Below, in pieces: positions 1 through 10,831 of a stretch of 64,000 nt of DNA. The notes beneath the pieces are model-generated. The model did no database searches, had not been told where the DNA came from, and saw only the letters and a program-made list of their open reading frames with translations. The number at the start of each line of letters is the position of its first letter. Position 1 is the first letter of the stretch. Source of the DNA: Gymnopus androsaceus JB14 (Eukaryota; Basidiomycota; Agaricomycetes; Agaricales; Omphalotaceae); the NCBI GenBank assembly GCA_009733575.1, contig ML769385.1, forward strand, positions 212,055-276,054, in the 5' to 3' direction. The position numbers and the translations under genes were made by a program.

Positions 1-255
1 AATCGATAATCAACAAGTACTACTAGCTGGAATGTGAAATATGTAATCAAGCATGAAGGCTGCAGAGCTACAAAACGATAAGAACATCGACAAAACACTG
101 ATGGAAAATAAACAAGCATGCATGCAATGAATGAAGCAACGGAACTCAGTCATGCAGTTCCAATTCTCGTCGGATGATTTCGCGGACTTCCCTCAAACCC
201 CCCGCTTCTCTTTTCACGCGCTTGGGGCTTCTGGTCACCAGCTCCTGCGCACTAT

Positions 256-1963
256 CTACCCTCCCCGGACTGGCTGGGGGCGCTTAGATGGGGAAGCAGG
301 TGTGCTGGGAAGAGAGGAAGGCATTTCAAGCCACTCTTCACCGCCAATAGTCAATTGTTTGAGGAAAAAAGGACAAAGTTTGGTTAGCAGTTCCAAGGAC
401 TCGTTGGCCTCAGCGACTGATATGGGAACTGGAGATGATTTCACGATAGAACTAGCCACTTCGGGCAACGGAAGTGTCCGACGTTTGCGGGATGAAGGAG
501 TAGAAGTAGGTCCGTTCGGAGAGGAGAACAGCCTAGAGTATAGGATAAGCATACATTGAAGAACACGCGGTCACAAGTACTCACATCCACACACTTTCTG
601 CCACACCCCCAAGACGACCCAACAAGCACCGTCGACGCATTTCTTCCTGACCAAGCTTCAACATTTGGTCTTTGCTGAGCTTACTACCAGGTACATCTGC
701 GTTGCGTTGAGACTTGCTCGGCGACGCAGACAACGACCTTTGTCGAATGCGGTCATACAATGCCTGCCTACGAGATGTGGTTGGAGTCTGTAAAACAGAT
801 TCGGGATCACGACCTCGAGGTGTAGAAGGTTCGGAAGGTAGGTCGTTCAGTAGAGACCTTGGAGGAGGTGGGCGTCCGGAGATTGAGAATGCGTGGAGTA
901 CGTTCAGCACGGTGGGACGAAGGAGTAGAAGGGAATAGAATTGTGCCTTTTTCTGGCAAAGTTGAAATGATAGAAGCAGGGATAGCAAAGCCTCGCTTGG
1001 TAGGTGATTTGGACGACGACGATCGACTGGGAGAGGAAGGCGTCATCGGCATTGAATCTTTGCTGGACGCAGAGGAAGACTTTGGGAGACATGGAAGCGA
1101 ACACGCGCGTCAAAGACGAAGCTTTCAAAGGAGAAGATAAAACGGGCAAGTCCGCCAGAGGGACCATTGGAACAACAGGGAGGTTAGCGTGCATCTACAG
1201 TTTCGGTTTAATACCACTCTGAAAAGATTGTGTTAATCATTACCCACCTTGGTCCATGCATGCAACTTGTCGCTGAAAAGAGTACGGCGTGTCTCAGTAG
1301 CAGCTGTCCAACGAGCAACGGCGGCCATTCCAGCGCCCATATCTTTATCTAGGTCAATTTCAACCTCGATTCCAATGCCATACGCAGGCACACGTTTCCC
1401 TTCAACCTTTGAGAACTGAGTGGCAGAACTAACGACAAAGCCCATTGAGCCCCTTGTCCAATCCTTTGAAGGAGGAGAAGGAGCATCCAAGAAGGATTAT
1501 CATCGTCTTCAGCCAAGTCCGAGTCCTTCATAGTCTTTCCATCCCATTCCCAAAGCCAGCAAAGCCGCCGTAAATCTTCTACGGTGAAATTAGTTGAGAG
1601 TCCAGAGTACTGGCTCAGCGAGATATGATTGACAACGTTACGGAGAACTCCCGTGTCAGAAGATGGTGAGGCAGCACATGAAGCAAGAGCATGGGACAAT
1701 GCTTGCTGTAACGAAGTTTGAATGGACTGAAGACGCGTTAAATGAGGAACCAATGTTTTGTGGTTCAGCAAGATTTTTACGCTTGAGCGTAGCAGGAGGA
1801 GTTGGGGGTCTATTGTGTCAAGGGTTAGCATTCTGTATAAATACAGCACTGAAAACACGAACGCAAGTCTCAATTTCTTGGGTGTGAGTGTGTCCGCGTC
1901 GAAATTTGCTGCCGCCCGCTTCTTTTTTGGCGACAGATTTAGCGAGGAATAGATTTCAGACAT
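256..1963 (-). CDS. CDT1: DNA replication licensing factor Cdt1
   Basis: Cdt1 recruits the MCM2-7 helicase to ORC/Cdc6-bound origins in G1, acting in the nucleus. The reverse strand gives an N-terminus [16 protein letters not shown] followed by a TPKKLR...PPTPP segment typical of Cdt1. Next come a helical domain with [24 protein letters not shown] and [13 protein letters not shown], an LYDRIRQR motif, and a C-terminal winged-helix segment ([25 protein letters not shown]). I chose the ATG at 1961-1963 because the upstream in-frame extension looks non-coding. The gene is split by several introns. One near 529-580 is clear: splicing joins SVW to MLFSSPNG. The frame changes near 1740-1800, before the domain core, which could be an intron or a one-base indel. 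The stop is at 256-258. The identification rests on both conserved domains; exact exon edges are uncertain. Confidence 0.75.
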
Positions 1964-2499
1964 GAAATAAAACAGAAAGAAGAGAAAACAATAATGGGAA
2001 GGCAAATTGGTGTCGCCTTGGTGGGTGTCGCAAAGGAGAAAGGAGAGGGCGTGACTATCATCGCGATCACGCGTCGACTCGTAAGCCCAGCCGTGACCAA
2101 TCCTCCTTTCTGTCGTCTTCTCATGCACACGACCACTCGGCGGAGTTTTACTGTGACAGCGGTGGACCTGCTTCCACCTGTTCTTTTTGACCTCCGAGTT
2201 CCGAGTTTAGGCTGCAATCCTTGCGTCTTCTTCAAGTTCAATCTTCAATCTTGAAGACTGTTTCACAACTCTAGACTCGATCAGGCGAGGTCCAGGCATG
2301 GTTTGCATGCCCATATAACGTTTAATCTGCTCACACCATGACGAGACTCGTCTGCAATTTCGCAAAGCGATCCACCCCTTCTCTACCTGCCGTTATCCTC
2401 AAGGCAAATTTTCTCTACTTAAAATGCATCGACCCTCTACCACTGCTAATAAACATTGTCTATTAGCACCTTTTCGTCTTACAATTCTTTATTTCTGCC
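1964..2499. other. Divergent intergenic region between CDT1 and CCCH gene A
   Basis: About 535 bases separate the CDT1 start (reverse strand) from the first zinc-finger gene (forward strand). The region should hold both promoters. I see no repeat, RNA gene or convincing ORF here. Confidence 0.5.
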
Positions 2500-4397
2500 A
2501 TGGATTCGTATCAAGACATGGGACCTGGTAGTCCTGGTCAACATCTTCGGATGCAAGTGCTTCGTTTACATTCCTCCTATTTATGATGATGACTTTCTTC
2601 GTCACCTGCAGTAAAGGATGTCTCGAACAATTGAGTGGTCAGCTAGAGTCATTGCGTTCACTGCTAGTGGCTAACGTCGTTCTCTCAGGTGAAGTTCAGT
2701 CCCTCTGGAGCGAGCATTCTCTACATCTCGAAACCATCAGACGCCTAGAGTCCGATCTTAACGTGTACAAGTGTGCTTTTAACAATGTCAATACTGATCT
2801 GGCAACGGCGCACAAAGAAAAGGAACATTTAGAAACTCGACTCAAGGTAACTTGATATTTTCGGACATTTCTTGGTTGGATTAATCCCGGAGCAACTTAG
2901 GGACATCGTGTTGTCACTCTTATCGACGGAGATGGTGCTATTTTCTCCAAAGAGCTAATTGCTCAAGGCCAAGCTGGTGGACTTCTCGCTGGGAAGCAGC
3001 TTTCGGAATCTATCTTTCAGCACCTTTCAGAACAGTACGGCTCGCATCCATATCAACTCTGGGTATACGTCTTTCTGAACAAAAAAGGCCTGATGGAGAC
3101 GCTCGGGAGGATAGGGCCTCCTTCGATCAAGTCCAGTTTCGAGGATTTTATCACCGGGTTCAACCAGGCGTCCGAACGTTTCTCAATGTTAGACGTAGGC
3201 AACGCAAAGGAAGCAGCCGATGCCAAAATCAAATGTGCGTCCTAATTCTTCCATCGCTCTCGCTATTTACATATTTGTGTTGAATTAGGCCATTTGGAAG
3301 ATGATCTACGATTGCCACAAACGTTCAAGGTTATCTTTGCAGGTTGGCTACTCTCTCCCTCCTAGCTTCTGAATCCACTTGAACTCTGTCTATAGGCTGT
3401 CACGACAACGGTTATGTCACCAGTCTTCGTTCTCAAATTACGGCCGGTTATAAAAACAAATTAATATTACTGAAAAGTTACAGGGAAATGGCGTCGGGCA
3501 TCACAGAACTGGACCTCCCCGTTCTAGCTATACCTGATCTCTTTATTCCTCAGAAGCTTGTCGAGCCAGCTTCACCTCGTCTCCCGTCTTACTCCAGTGC
3601 CACAAAGGCTCCACTATCAGTAGTGAAAGAAACGAATAAACAGCAGGCCCTGGCGAACTCGCAGATCGTCTCACCTCCTGCGACATATTCTGCTATAGCC
3701 GCGAACCCTTACAAGAGAGAACCAACCCCCGAGCTGGACTCGTCGGAGGGCAGTACTTCAGATGAGTCGATCTACGGCGACGATCTTCCTCATGATGCCG
3801 TAGTTGCCGCCATGGCCTTCCTCATCCTCCAGGTACATCAACCCTAAGATAGTTGAGTGATTTGCCTACCTCCGCCAGTCTAAATTGGCGCTGACCACCT
3901 CCTCTCTGTCTATGTACGTAGCCTCTTTGGAAACGTGAGTCAAACCGTAACTTGCAAAGCAAAATTTCAAGTCTAAAGAGCCTTTTCAGATAACCCGCCT
4001 CCTTGTACTCTTTTTTACTTGGCTACGTGCAAACATGGCACCAGTTGCAAGTACAGCCATAATTACTATCTTGAAGCTGATGATTTCGAGAATATGCGAA
4101 CGAATGCCAAGAAGCAGCCGTGCCCTGCAGTGAACAGAGGTATGAAATGCAGCTTTTTCATCTCGACTTTAGCGTTGAAACTTTGCTCTAACTCTGAAGG
4201 CGAAGCCTGTACCTGGGGTGAAGAGTGTTGCTATGGCCACTATTGTCCGGCGTTGAGCAAGTGCTACTTTTTAAAGCAGGGGAAATGCAAATTCATCGGA
4301 GGTATGTAATACTTTCGAATCCGCTATCCTGTCAGTTCACCGTTGCTTGCCTTTGCCTTTAGTGAATATGCACAAGGATACCAAGCTATCAGGTTAA
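2500..4397 (+). CDS. CCCH zinc-finger protein with DUF7923-type domain (paralogue A)
   Basis: The protein has three parts. An N-terminal coiled coil (about 2620-2850) is rich in Leu/Glu (LETIRRLESDL). A central domain reads VVTLIDGDGAIF...AQGQAGG...LWVYVF and later FKVIFAGCHDNGYV; this layout matches the basidiomycete/ascomycete DUF7923 family. A Ser/Pro-rich linker carries PTPELDSSEGST. The C-terminus (about 3990-4300) has Cys/His clusters CKHGTSCKYSH and EECCYGHYC, as expected of tandem CCCH fingers. The last intron (about 4302-4362) leads to a short final exon with TAA at 4395-4397. The start at 2500 begins MDSYQDMGPGSPG, but how it splices to the coiled-coil exon is unclear. CCCH fingers usually bind RNA. 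The acidic DGDG and HDNG motifs resemble those of NYN/PIN-like nucleases, which is inference. Paralogue B follows directly downstream. Confidence 0.7.
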
Positions 4398-4880
4398 ATT
4401 TAAGAGCTAAGTTGGCTATGGAGATGATGATAAGGATCGTAAAACTTAAAGTATGTGTATTTGTCGACGTCGACTCATTTATTCGGGATCATGCCCGCGG
4501 GAAATAACGCTGTTTCAAACCGCGTCCTCGGTTCGTTTATAACCTCCGTTGCAAACAAATCAAAGAAGCTCTGGTAATGCAGTCAGATCATGACAGAAAC
4601 TTCCTTCTAACGTACACGGAGCACTGTTGTATTCCATTTTGAGGCACTGCCGTCCATAGCTTCAAGGTTTTGGCCCTAATTTTGACTTTGTGTGAGACTT
4701 TGGGGAAACACTAAAAGATTTTATCCTCGTTCTATTTCCATTTTGGTTGTTTGTGTGTTCCGCGACTCTCAGAAGAAGCAACTTGTTTGCCCGTCGCTGC
4801 CGTAGCTATGCTTTAAAGCAGCCTAGTCTTGAAAACCCCACTTCTACTCCTCCCTAACTTGTTGTGTAGTTGTCACTATA
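4398..4880 (+). promoter_or_regulatory. Intergenic region upstream of CCCH gene B
   Basis: About 480 bases lie between the two tandem zinc-finger genes. The region should hold the terminator of gene A and the promoter of gene B. I recognise no specific element. Confidence 0.4.
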
Positions 4881-6713
4881 ATGGCGACGCAGTCCATGAG
4901 TTCGGTCAAGCAGCAACTCTGGTCCGTATTGTGATGTTCCTTGGGGCGTTGACTAATTTATTGCGTGTTATAGGGACGAAATGCTTAATTCACTCTTAAG
5001 TGACCAAACTTTCGCTCAAACGCCATTCTCGACGCGCTAATTTATTGAAACCCGACAGCCCTTTCTGACGCTACCTTGAAAGAGAACTTGAAACTGGAAG
5101 CACAGGTTGCCGAATTGGAGGTCGAGCTTTCGGTTTGGAAGCAAGCTCATTCCGTTGCTTTAGAGGCACAAGATCGTGAAGCGAAGGCGCATAACGTGCA
5201 TATCGCCTCACTGAACAAGCAAATCTCGAATACGGATGGGTTCAGAGGAGTGAGTTGTACTGTTTTTGTTCGTCACAGAATCTCATACACGCATCTAGAA
5301 CGGGAACCCACTCATTCTTTGTGCTATCAACGGACAGAATATGTTCTTTAATCACTCGCTTCTTGTTCAAGGATTCATGGGCGGGCAGACCGCCGCTCAA
5401 CATTTGACGAACATGATATCTGAGTACCTCTCATCTGAAGGGGTGCATATTTTTGGGCGTCTCTCGTTCTGGGTTTCGATCTATTTCAGCAAGGTTGAAC
5501 TTATCAATTCGTTAATATTCGGCCAAAGCGTCTGTTCCCTAGAACAATTGGAGGCTTTTTTGGCCGTAGGCTACTTCTCCTATGTAAGAAGAAATGTAGA
5601 GCTGACTGATACTACAGGGCTTCAGTCAAAAATCTCCTCGCTTCATCGTAGTGGATGTAGGGGTCGGAGAAGAGGAAGCGGATAATAAAATTAGAGGTGA
5701 GCTTTGCATCTCTGCCATTCGTGCCGCGTTAAAGCGTTTTGAAGAATACATCCAAACGTACACGCGATTTCCTGAGACATTGAGAGTATTCTTGGGGGGT
5801 ACGTCTGTATACGCTTTGCTGGCTTGCATTCGAACTAAATTTAATCTCTCAGGTTGCTCAGAGTCCTTATATTCTGGTACTTTCAACCGTCTGGATTCCG
5901 AGAAACTTTTAGGAAAATTAGTCGCACTTCGAAGCGTGGCGGACGAGTGGTCAGAGCAAACCTATACTATTCCGTCTCTCAATGTGGACAGGCTCTTGGT
6001 GCCCCAGAATCATCTTTCACGAAGTTCAACCCAGCAGCTCACCCCTCTAAGCGTGGCTTCGTTGGAACCAATTACGTCGAATGGTGGTCTCGTCAGTCCG
6101 CAGTCACCAGTGCGTATTCGCTACGTTGACCCCAAATTCGTGAGTTTGGAAGGGAAGATATTTTGATCGGTGTACTTACCAATTCGAGTCGCAGCCTTTA
6201 CACAAACGCAAGTACATCTTTGTAATTCTTCGCACCGTTAACTAAGCCCATACATAGAAGCCCCACCGCCGTGCAACGAGCATTATTTGATGACCTGCTC
6301 GAAGGGGGTAAGCCCTTACTATACATAGTCACTCGTTTTATGAACGCTAACTGGCATTTTCAGGCTGGCGCCTGCAAATACTCGCATGAATATGTTCTTT
6401 CACACGAACAGCTGTCCAATTTGGCCGCTAATGCGAAGAAGGCGCCTTGCTAATTGGCTCAAAAATGGTAGGAGCGCTGCCTGTACTGGTGCGTACTGGA
6501 TGCTGATTTATTTTAGGATTGCAATGTCCTTACGGCGAGGCGTGCTGCTGGGGACATGTTTGTCCTAACGGGAGCCGCTGCTTCCACCTGAGTAAGGGCA
6601 AGTGCTGGTTTAAAGGCGGTATGTGGTGATTTTTTACAGTAACGCAGCATTGAACTCAATACGGAACAGAGGGTATGCACAACATGCCGACCGCTCACCC
6701 GACTTCTACTTGA
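4881..6713 (+). CDS. CCCH zinc-finger protein with degenerate DUF7923-type domain (paralogue B)
   Basis: This is a diverged tandem copy of the upstream gene with the same domain order. The start is MATQSMSSVKQQL at 4881. A coiled coil follows near 5076-5240 (LEAQVAELEVELSVWKQ). The DUF7923-like domain contains ILCAINGQNMFF, GFMGGQTAAQHL, FIVVDVGVGEEEADNKI and LRVFLGGCSESLYS. The fingers read CNEHYLMTC, ACKYSH and ACCWGHVC, so the zinc ligands are kept. A final exon after an intron near 6619-6669 ends at TGA 6711-6713, just as in paralogue A. The acidic residues of A's LIDGDG and GCHDNG motifs are replaced by INGQN and GCSES. Several introns interrupt the gene and their edges are approximate. 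It is probably a functional RNA-binding protein that has lost any activity dependent on those acids. Confidence 0.62.
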
Positions 6714-7090
6714 GAAGAACACAAATCGATAGGAATAACATCTCACTCTTTTATGTACCATTCATTTTGCGAGGTATCTGTTCAGGATATATTTTATCGG
6801 TGGTAACATTCGCCACATAGGCAGTTTGTAGGAGTAGTGCCGTTTGTGGCACATTTCCAAATTATTTTACTAGGATATCACAACCTTACTTGAATTTTAT
6901 CGTATGTACATAGTTGTTTTCAATAAGTTCCAATTTTATTTTTTAATCGAGTTTGAATTCTCAACAGGAGATCCTTGCAACAGGAGATACTCTGAATGGT
7001 AAGTCCGAGAAAGTATCCATATTGGGTGCCGGTTCCGGTACAGCCGCACGTCTTGATTGTTGCCCTCTTACCACCATCTACACACAAACA

Positions 7091-8131
7091 ATGTCTACTG
7101 TATGTGCCAATCCATGACTGCAGCATACATCTAACATGCATGGATTAGCACGATGAAGATCATGAAGACCTCATGCCGTCGGCCACACCTGGCTACAAGC
7201 CCGGGGCTGCCAAGAGCGCGGATGAATACGCTAAACTAGGTTTGGCCGCGCAAGAAATATTGCTTATTAGAATCCAGACGTTCAAGCATACATTATTCTT
7301 TAGATGCAAACGACGAAAGTTTGGCGCGATGGAAGGCTTCTCTCGGTTTAGATGCTGCTGCAGCCCAGGCCGCTACAGGTCCTAAAGTAAGTCGCAGTAT
7401 CTCTCTCCATTGGTCGAGATCTGAATATTCTGGAGGTAACTGTCCTTAGCCTCGAGCTTGTATCCGACACCCTTCCTGCGGGTAAGACGATCGCCCTCGA
7501 TCTGAAGGACCCAGCGAAAGTCGCGACCGAGACGAAGAAGAACCCCGTCACGATTAAAGAAGGAATTGAATACCAGTACGACCCCTGCGCCTCTTTAAGT
7601 TGATATCCACCTAACTCCCTTTGCAGTGTACGCATTACGTTCAGGGTTAACCATTCCATCATATCGGTATCGCAATTTTCTTACAAACCTTCTTGCGTTC
7701 TCAAGTATTGTCTATAGGGTGTCCGCTACATTCAAGTTGTCAAACGCTCTGGGATCAAAGGTGTGATCATTGGAATCTCATCCTCTATGTGCTGATATCT
7801 AATTCGAATATCAAAGTGGATAAATTGGAGCAGATGTTGGGAAGGTTGTGGCGATCTTTTTGGTGTTATTCTATGATTCTCATTATTTCCATAGTTATGG
7901 ACCTTCTCCGAATTCTGAACCATATGTGAAGAACTTCGAACCCGAAGAATCACCTTCCGGGATGCTGGCGCGCTCAGGCACATACAATGTGAAGAGTCGA
8001 GTCATTGATGATGATGGGGAGGTTTATGCTGGTGAGCGCATGTTCTTCTCATTTGCATCGACAAGAATATCTAATGGCTCCCTTCTTTTCAAGATTTTGA
8101 ATGGGCATTCAAATTAGGCAAAGAGTGGTGA
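7091..8131 (+). CDS. RDI1: Rho GDP-dissociation inhibitor
   Basis: Rho-GDI extracts prenylated Rho/Cdc42 GTPases from membranes and keeps them GDP-bound in the cytosol. I can splice a complete reading frame of about 202 residues, the normal size for the family. The first coding exon is only nine bases (ATG TCT ACT, 7091-7099); a GT-AG intron (7100-7148) follows. Further introns start at 7240, 7387, about 7571, about 7666, about 7759, about 7846 and about 8032. The acidic N-terminal arm (THDEDHEDLMPSATPGYKPG) leads to the GTPase-binding helices (DEYAKLDANDESLARWK). The immunoglobulin-like domain follows, with VTVLSLELVSD, YHVRITFRVNHSIISG, RYIQVVKRSGIKVDK, SGMLARSGTYNVKSR and the terminal FEWAFKLGKEW. 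All key segments are present and the gene looks intact. Confidence 0.93.
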
Positions 8132-9185
8132 AGGATGAAGACATGTATACATTTGCAACGCATTATTTTTTTCACTTGTTATGGAATTCAAGGATATTTC
8201 TTTGCTCGCTTTGTGCTTATTTCCCATTCCCCAATCCTAATCTATTACACATAGTTCTGAGCAGTTACTATAAGCTATCTCTGACCCGACGTTAACTCGA
8301 GCGACAGACGTTTATGTACTGACTGTCACCGACATAAGGAAGGAAGGAAGGAAGTATTACACGGCTCGGTCCAACTGAGCCGAGGAGTAACCCGATGCGG
8401 CACTAGCATCTTCGTCCTTGCCGAGCTCACAACTGACCCGCGAAGCCGCTGCTGTAGATCCCCTGCCCCCCATGAACGCTAATCTACCTACTAAGTACAG
8501 GCATATACTTAGGTGCAATAATAACTAACACCACAAAGTACTGAAACTATGTATTTATTCAATTGCAACCGCGCCTTAATTGATGTGGAGGAGCAACTGG
8601 AACGAACGACAATACTGGTTGGGGAACAAGCACGAAGACAGAAAATCTGGATTGCTACTACTAGAATGTATACCCCAAGCGTGACCAAGAAGGAGCGTGG
8701 AACTGTACAGGTGGTGCAGCCACTGAAAATTTTCTTCCGGAAAATGAAATTTTGGGCCGCCAGACGCAGCGTTCGGGCGACAAGCCAACAGCGAAGAGAT
8801 GATGACGGCAAGAAATCAACAGCTAACTCGCTGTCTTCGTGAATTGTGTGGGTGCTAGCTTCAATAGAAAGCAAATCGATTGCGTATGTACAAAGTGTGG
8901 GTTCTCGTAATTCTTGTAGTTTACCGCTCTCGGTTTCGTTCGGCTGGGTACTTTTCGTAACCAATTAACAGCCTCTCTGGGTGTTTTCTATGTGCTCCAG
9001 GAGCTCTTGGGATAGTGTCGAACGCAGCTTTTCACCGTTTTTGGTTTAGCGCCCGATAGATGATGGAAGTATGGAAGGATGGGATTCGGAATCAACTTAC
9101 TATCTCGGGCGCCAGTATGGGCGCTAATATCGTTTTCATCAACGAAGCCAGTTTGCTTGAGGACATTTACGCACCTTCATTTACA
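8132..9185. other. Intergenic region between RDI1 and COQ2
   Basis: About 1 kb with no gene I can support. It contains a short (GGAA)n-type microsatellite near 8338-8355. ORFs on both strands around 8510-8960 overlap each other and resemble nothing I recognise. Confidence 0.4.
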
Positions 9186-10474
9186 ATGCTTCCAGGAGGA
9201 TGTATGTCGCGTCGCGTCCCCGCTTTCCGAATCTCGTCACTGTCATCTCATCCATGGTCGAGTGGCAATCTTCATCGCATATTTCACAATAAAATATCGA
9301 CCAAGCGTGCAGAAGTACCTGCTGTGGCTAGTCCCAACTGGGTGGATCGTTTGCCGCCTAGATTTCGACCTTACATGTATCTGACACGGATTGACAAGCC
9401 CATCGGAACCCTTTTGCTGTTATATCCTTGCAGTGAGTTACCTGCCAGCGATACTATCATGTCTAATTAGTCTCGCAGCTTGGTCGATAACTATGGCTTC
9501 TTACGCCTTACAAACGCCTTTTACAATTCCTTTGACCTACATATCTCTTTTTGGAATTGGGGCGCTGGTTATGAGGGGAGCAGGATGCACAATCAACGAC
9601 ATGTGGGACCAAAAGCTGGACAGGGCAGTTGGTAGGCTTCTCAGTTATAAGAAGGGACGTGCACTAATCATGTTGGCCCAAGAAAGAACGCGTGAACGAC
9701 CGCTAGCTAGAGGCGACATAACTCAAAGGCAGGCATTAGTCTTTTTGGCTGGACAATTAGGGATTGGCTTAGCTGTACTTCTCCAACTAAACTGGTACAG
9801 GTTCGTGTACGTTATATCTTCCAATCAATATGCTAACTCTCTTCAGCATCCTACTGGGTGCATCATCTCTGTCGGTAGTGGTCGTTTATCCACTCATGAA
9901 ACGCGTAACCCACTGGCCTCAAGCTGTATTAGGTCTTGCTCTTTTCATTGCTACAGTTAGATTCAACATTTACGTCGTGCTTAGGGCTTGCATTTAATTG
10001 GGGAGCGATGCTTGGCTGGTCGGCTGTGGCCGGTGTGGTTGACTGGCATGTCTGTTTACCACTTTATGCCGGCGGAGTCTGCTGGACTCTGGTTTACGAC
10101 AGCATCTATGCTCATCAGGTGCGCCATTCCTTGTTCGCTATTTCTGGTTTCTGAATATGCTGTAGGACAAGAAAGATGATGTTTCGGCAGGAATTCGTTC
10201 AACAGCTCTTCTGTTTGGATCTCATTCCCGTTTGATCCTCAGCGGACTCTCAGTTTCATCCATGTCATTTGTCACCTTGGCGGGTTATTTTAATGGGCAA
10301 GCTGCTCCATTTTACATCGGAGTTGCCTTTGCATCCGCGCAACTGGCACGCGTTCTGATGCGAACTGACTTTGACATTCGGGAAAGCTGTTGGTCAGGAT
10401 TCGTGGGCTGTGGATGGTCAGGCTTCTGGATATGGGCGGGTGCACTCGCGGACTACACATTTGCATTATTGTAG
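9186..10474 (+). CDS. COQ2: 4-hydroxybenzoate polyprenyltransferase (ubiquinone synthesis)
   Basis: Coq2 attaches the polyprenyl tail to 4-hydroxybenzoate in the mitochondrial inner membrane, an early committed step of ubiquinone synthesis. Six exons (9186-9432, 9479-9631, 9683-9800, 9847-9932, 9985-10118, 10166-10474) join without a frame break into 348 codons plus stop, a normal length. The N-terminus is Arg/Ser-rich like a mitochondrial presequence. [11 protein letters not shown] precedes the first membrane helices. Both UbiA-family Asp-rich motifs are present: [10 protein letters not shown] with [10 protein letters not shown], and [13 protein letters not shown]. Other helices include [13 protein letters not shown] and [13 protein letters not shown]. 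An alternative start lies at 9204. A broken, inverted copy of the 3' end of this gene lies at 21478-22105. Confidence 0.94.
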
Positions 10475-10831
10475 CTTCCTTCCAGGAGCATACGTTAGCG
10501 TATAGGGCTACGGAAGTACACGCGATCTTCTGTTGAACATGTATGCCCGCGAACACGAGCCCTCATCGCAAGTCGTATCAAACTTTGATTTAAAGAGGAG
10601 TACATACAGGGTCAGTATGTACTGTGTAGACATACGTGCTATTAGTGCAACATTAAATGATAATCAAGAAAGCAACGTTGATACAGGTGAAATCTGACTA
10701 CGAATAAAACAAAAAGGTGAGGCTTGTGCCCAAGCATTGGGACCATCACAAGCATGAGCACGCATTCAGATGTCATGAAAAATAGAAAGGAAAAGATTCG
10801 CAGGGAGGAATATAAGTTACGCCGAGCTGTA

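Noticed and set aside
8335..8400. Possible tRNA or structured RNA after the GGAA repeat
   Set aside because: The GGCTC/GAGCC hairpin is short, and no T-arm or acceptor pairing could be found.
8509..8964. Reverse ORF of 151 residues between RDI1 and COQ2
   Set aside because: It overlaps ORFs in other frames and lacks a recognisable domain or splice structure; probably chance.
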